Assembly: GCA_002469915.1 (NCBI GenBank)
Contig: DKOG01000077.1
Span: 1 to 8,223, forward strand
Direction: 5' to 3'
DNA: 8,223 nt
Source of the DNA: Bacteroidetes bacterium UBA7368
GTDB taxonomy: Bacteria; Bacteroidota; Rhodothermia; Rhodothermales; UBA10348
A program made the position numbers and the translations under genes. The notes beneath the pieces are model-generated. The model did not search any database and had not been told where the DNA came from. It saw only the letters and a list, made by a program, of their open reading frames with translations. Below are positions 6,657 through 8,223 of this stretch, one piece after another (the first letter of the stretch is position 1; every line of letters starts with the position of its first letter).

Positions 6657-6661
6657 TATCC

Positions 6662-8098
6662 ATGTCAGAGATTAATTCTCCTTTCGGAATGATCGAGCCA
6701 GATTTACTGGTAGCTACGTCCGGTCCTGAAGGGAATATTTACTCCCGAAATGCCGCGTGGATTTCCGTTTTTGGAAACGAGGAAGACCTGTGGTCCCGAC
6801 TGCTTCCGGAAGATGCAGAAACTGCACGCCAAAACTTTGGTGAGGCTTCCCGTGGGTCACTCGTCACGCATGCGTTGTTTTTGGTCTCTCGACAAGACCG
6901 CGACCTTCCCACTCCGGTGCTTTTGCATTTCGTGCCAGTTGGCGGCACCCAGGGATCGGCACTCGTATCAGTTGCTATTTCTGGCGAGATTTTGGCGGAA
7001 CCCTCTTCATGGACAGAAAGCCAAACCCAGCGGCACCGAATGGAAACGTTGGGTCGAATGACTATGGGCATGGCTCATGATTTCAACAACCTGTTGGGTG
7101 GCATTCTAGGGCATGTCGAATTGCGGCGTCATGAAGGCCATCAATCAAGCGAAGAACATCTGGATACGATTGAGCAGGCTGCACGAGATGGAGCGGAATT
7201 AATTAGCAAGATTCAGCGCTACATCCGTCAAGAAGCCCGGTCCACCTTCGAACATATCGATCTGACCGCCCTCGTTAGTGAGTGTATTTCTTTTACCAAA
7301 CCGTATTGGTTTAACGAACCGAGACGCCAAGGTATCGATATTGATGTCCAATCTACTCTTGGCGAATTACCTTCCATCGAAGGATCTGCGCCTGAACTTC
7401 GCGATGTTTTTGTCAATCTAATCCTGAACGCCGTTTATGCATTAAACGCTGGCGGAAGTATTTCCTTCTCAGGTCATTCTGAAGCCGGATCCGAGTATAT
7501 TCTTGTGACAGATACAGGTACCGGTATGTCGAGCGAGGTTCAAAAACACGTGTTCGAACCCCTGTATTCGACGAAGGGAGAACGTGGAACCGGAATGGGA
7601 TTAGCAGTCGCGGCGGGAATAATGAGGGAGCATGGTGGTGCGATATCCGTGTCATCAGCATTGGGAAAAGGAACCACATTCACACTCACTTTTCCGATTC
7701 AGGCTAACATTGAGGAGACGAAACCAGACCCGGTACCAACATCAAAAACAGCGGAATCCAGAAGTGTCCTAGTGGTAGATGATGAGGAAATGGTGCTCAA
7801 TGTGATCTCGCGCCTTCTGTCTATTCGAGGGCATAACGTGACCAAAGCCAGTTCTGGACAAGAGGCCTTAACCTATTTCGATAAATTGTCGTTCGATATT
7901 GTTATCACCGATCAGGGCATGCCGGAAATGAGCGGCCGCGAACTAGCCTTCCAGATTCGTAAGGAGCAACCGGACCTACCTATCATTTTGCTCACGGGTG
8001 ACACTGATTTAAGCGTGGACTCACAGATCATCAATCAAGTCATGACAAAACCGTTTAGGATTGATGCTGTTGAGGCAGCAATTGTCGCACTCACCTGA
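6662..8098 (+). CDS. Soluble hybrid histidine kinase: PAS-like sensor, HisKA, HATPase and C-terminal receiver domain
   Basis: This 478-residue, probably cytoplasmic signalling protein has no signal peptide or membrane helix. Residues of about 9-110 look like a divergent PAS sensor. The dimerisation/phosphoacceptor helix carries H139 in GMAHDFNNLLGGILGH. The ATP-binding domain has its N-box (VNLILNAV, N252 and N256), G1 box DTGTGM (D284), F-box VFEPLYSTKGERG (F298) and G2 box GTGMGLAV (309-316). After a Pro/Glu/Lys-rich linker (about 349-367) comes a receiver domain with acidic pocket D373/D374, phosphoacceptor D417 (ITDQGMPEMSG), T445 (LLTGD) and K463 (MTKPF). All catalytic residues are present, so autophosphorylation and internal or phosphorelay transfer should be possible. 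There is no DNA-binding or other output domain and no separate response regulator in view; a phosphotransfer partner would be elsewhere. The signal sensed is unknown. Start is ATG at 6662 with GGAG 5 bases upstream. Confidence 0.95.
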   Translation: MSEINSPFGMIEPDLLVATSGPEGNIYSRNAAWISVFGNEEDLWSRLLPEDAETARQNFGEASRGSLVTHALFLVSRQDRDLPTPVLLHFVPVGGTQGSALVSVAISGEILAEPSSWTESQTQRHRMETLGRMTMGMAHDFNNLLGGILGHVELRRHEGHQSSEEHLDTIEQAARDGAELISKIQRYIRQEARSTFEHIDLTALVSECISFTKPYWFNEPRRQGIDIDVQSTLGELPSIEGSAPELRDVFVNLILNAVYALNAGGSISFSGHSEAGSEYILVTDTGTGMSSEVQKHVFEPLYSTKGERGTGMGLAVAAGIMREHGGAISVSSALGKGTTFTLTFPIQANIEETKPDPVPTSKTAESRSVLVVDDEEMVLNVISRLLSIRGHNVTKASSGQEALTYFDKLSFDIVITDQGMPEMSGRELAFQIRKEQPDLPIILLTGDTDLSVDSQIINQVMTKPFRIDAVEAAIVALT

Positions 8099-8140
8099 CG
8101 GATCATCCCGATCTCAGACAAGTTGTCAGCAATGCTAGAT

Positions 8141-8170
8141 TGGCCCGGTTTTTGGAGCTTCTTCGGGCCA
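8141..8170 (+). terminator. Terminator-like stem-loop downstream of the hybrid kinase
   Basis: TGGCCCG (8141-8147) and CGGGCCA (8164-8170) form a perfect 7-bp G-C-rich stem with a 16-base loop, 42 bases after the kinase stop. The following TTGACTTTTG is T-rich but not a clean U-tract, and the loop is long, so this is a weak intrinsic terminator candidate. The rest of the 125-bp tail (8099-8223) shows no gene; an ATG at 8215 may begin the next gene but only 9 bases of it are visible. Confidence 0.35.
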
Positions 8171-8223
8171 TTGACTTTTGATCTACAATCGCCCACGAGA
8201 AACAACAGAATTTTATGCTTTCG

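Larger units (their letters stand above)
6533..6661. promoter_or_regulatory. Divergent promoter spacer between the CBS-type enzyme and the hybrid kinase
   Basis: This 129-bp gap lies between two gene starts pointing apart, so it should carry promoters for both. It holds a TATATTTG element on the plus strand (6566-6573), a 33-base inverted repeat (6587-6619) and the kinase Shine-Dalgarno (6653-6656). On the minus strand the AT-rich TATAGTACAAT (complement of 6559-6569) is a loose -10 candidate for the enzyme gene, with no clear -35. Confidence 0.6.

Noticed and set aside
6739..7679. Frames overlapping the hybrid kinase (6739-7071, 6750-7061, 7228-7416, 7413-7679)
   Set aside because: They lie inside a gene whose kinase and receiver motifs are complete, and no domain is visible in them.
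1..8223. CRISPR arrays, tRNA/rRNA genes, IS elements, phage genes or toxin-antitoxin pairs
   Set aside because: No regular direct repeats, RNA-gene sequence, transposase or integrase motifs, or paired small genes were seen on either strand.

Overview
The window looks like a core-genome stretch of a Gram-negative bacterium of the Bacteroidota/Rhodothermota/Balneolota group. The reasons are a Bacteroidota-style LptD barrel, an LptF/LptG permease, a DUF3467 protein, a candidate TAnnTTTG promoter element, and several genes with no visible Shine-Dalgarno sequence. No phage, IS, integron, tRNA, rRNA or CRISPR sequence was seen. The phylum is inferred from protein character; no species is claimed.

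Layout, left to right. (1) Bases 2-1390 (+) hold the C-terminal part of the outer-membrane LPS assembly protein LptD, with its N-terminus outside the window. (2) A two-gene minus-strand unit follows: sucC (2416-3591, succinyl-CoA synthetase beta subunit), then 6 bp downstream an ABC transporter ATPase with a TOBE-like tail (1393-2409). The ATPase ends 2 bp from the end of lptD, tail to tail. (3) A 117-bp divergent spacer separates sucC from an LptF/LptG-type LPS-export permease (3709-4791, +). A hairpin in this spacer contains the permease's Shine-Dalgarno sequence. (4) A second two-gene minus-strand unit follows: a cystathionine beta-synthase-type PLP enzyme with a C-terminal CBS-domain pair (5135-6532), then a DUF3467 protein (4800-5126). 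This unit converges on the permease with an 8-bp gap. (5) A 129-bp divergent spacer contains a strong 33-base inverted repeat and a candidate TAnnTTTG promoter element. (6) A soluble hybrid histidine kinase with a C-terminal receiver domain (6662-8098, +) is followed by a 125-bp tail with a terminator-like stem-loop.

Functionally, two genes belong to LPS export: LptD at the outer membrane and LptF/G at the inner membrane. They lie on the same strand, separated by an opposite-strand metabolic unit. SucC is a TCA-cycle enzyme, and the CBS-type enzyme acts in sulfur amino-acid metabolism. The ABC ATPase has no permease or binding protein beside it, and the hybrid kinase has no visible separate output regulator. 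I see no convincing new defence or mobile system. The most unusual signals are the two hairpins in the divergent spacers, the orphan ATPase joined to sucC, and the very tight convergent gene ends.
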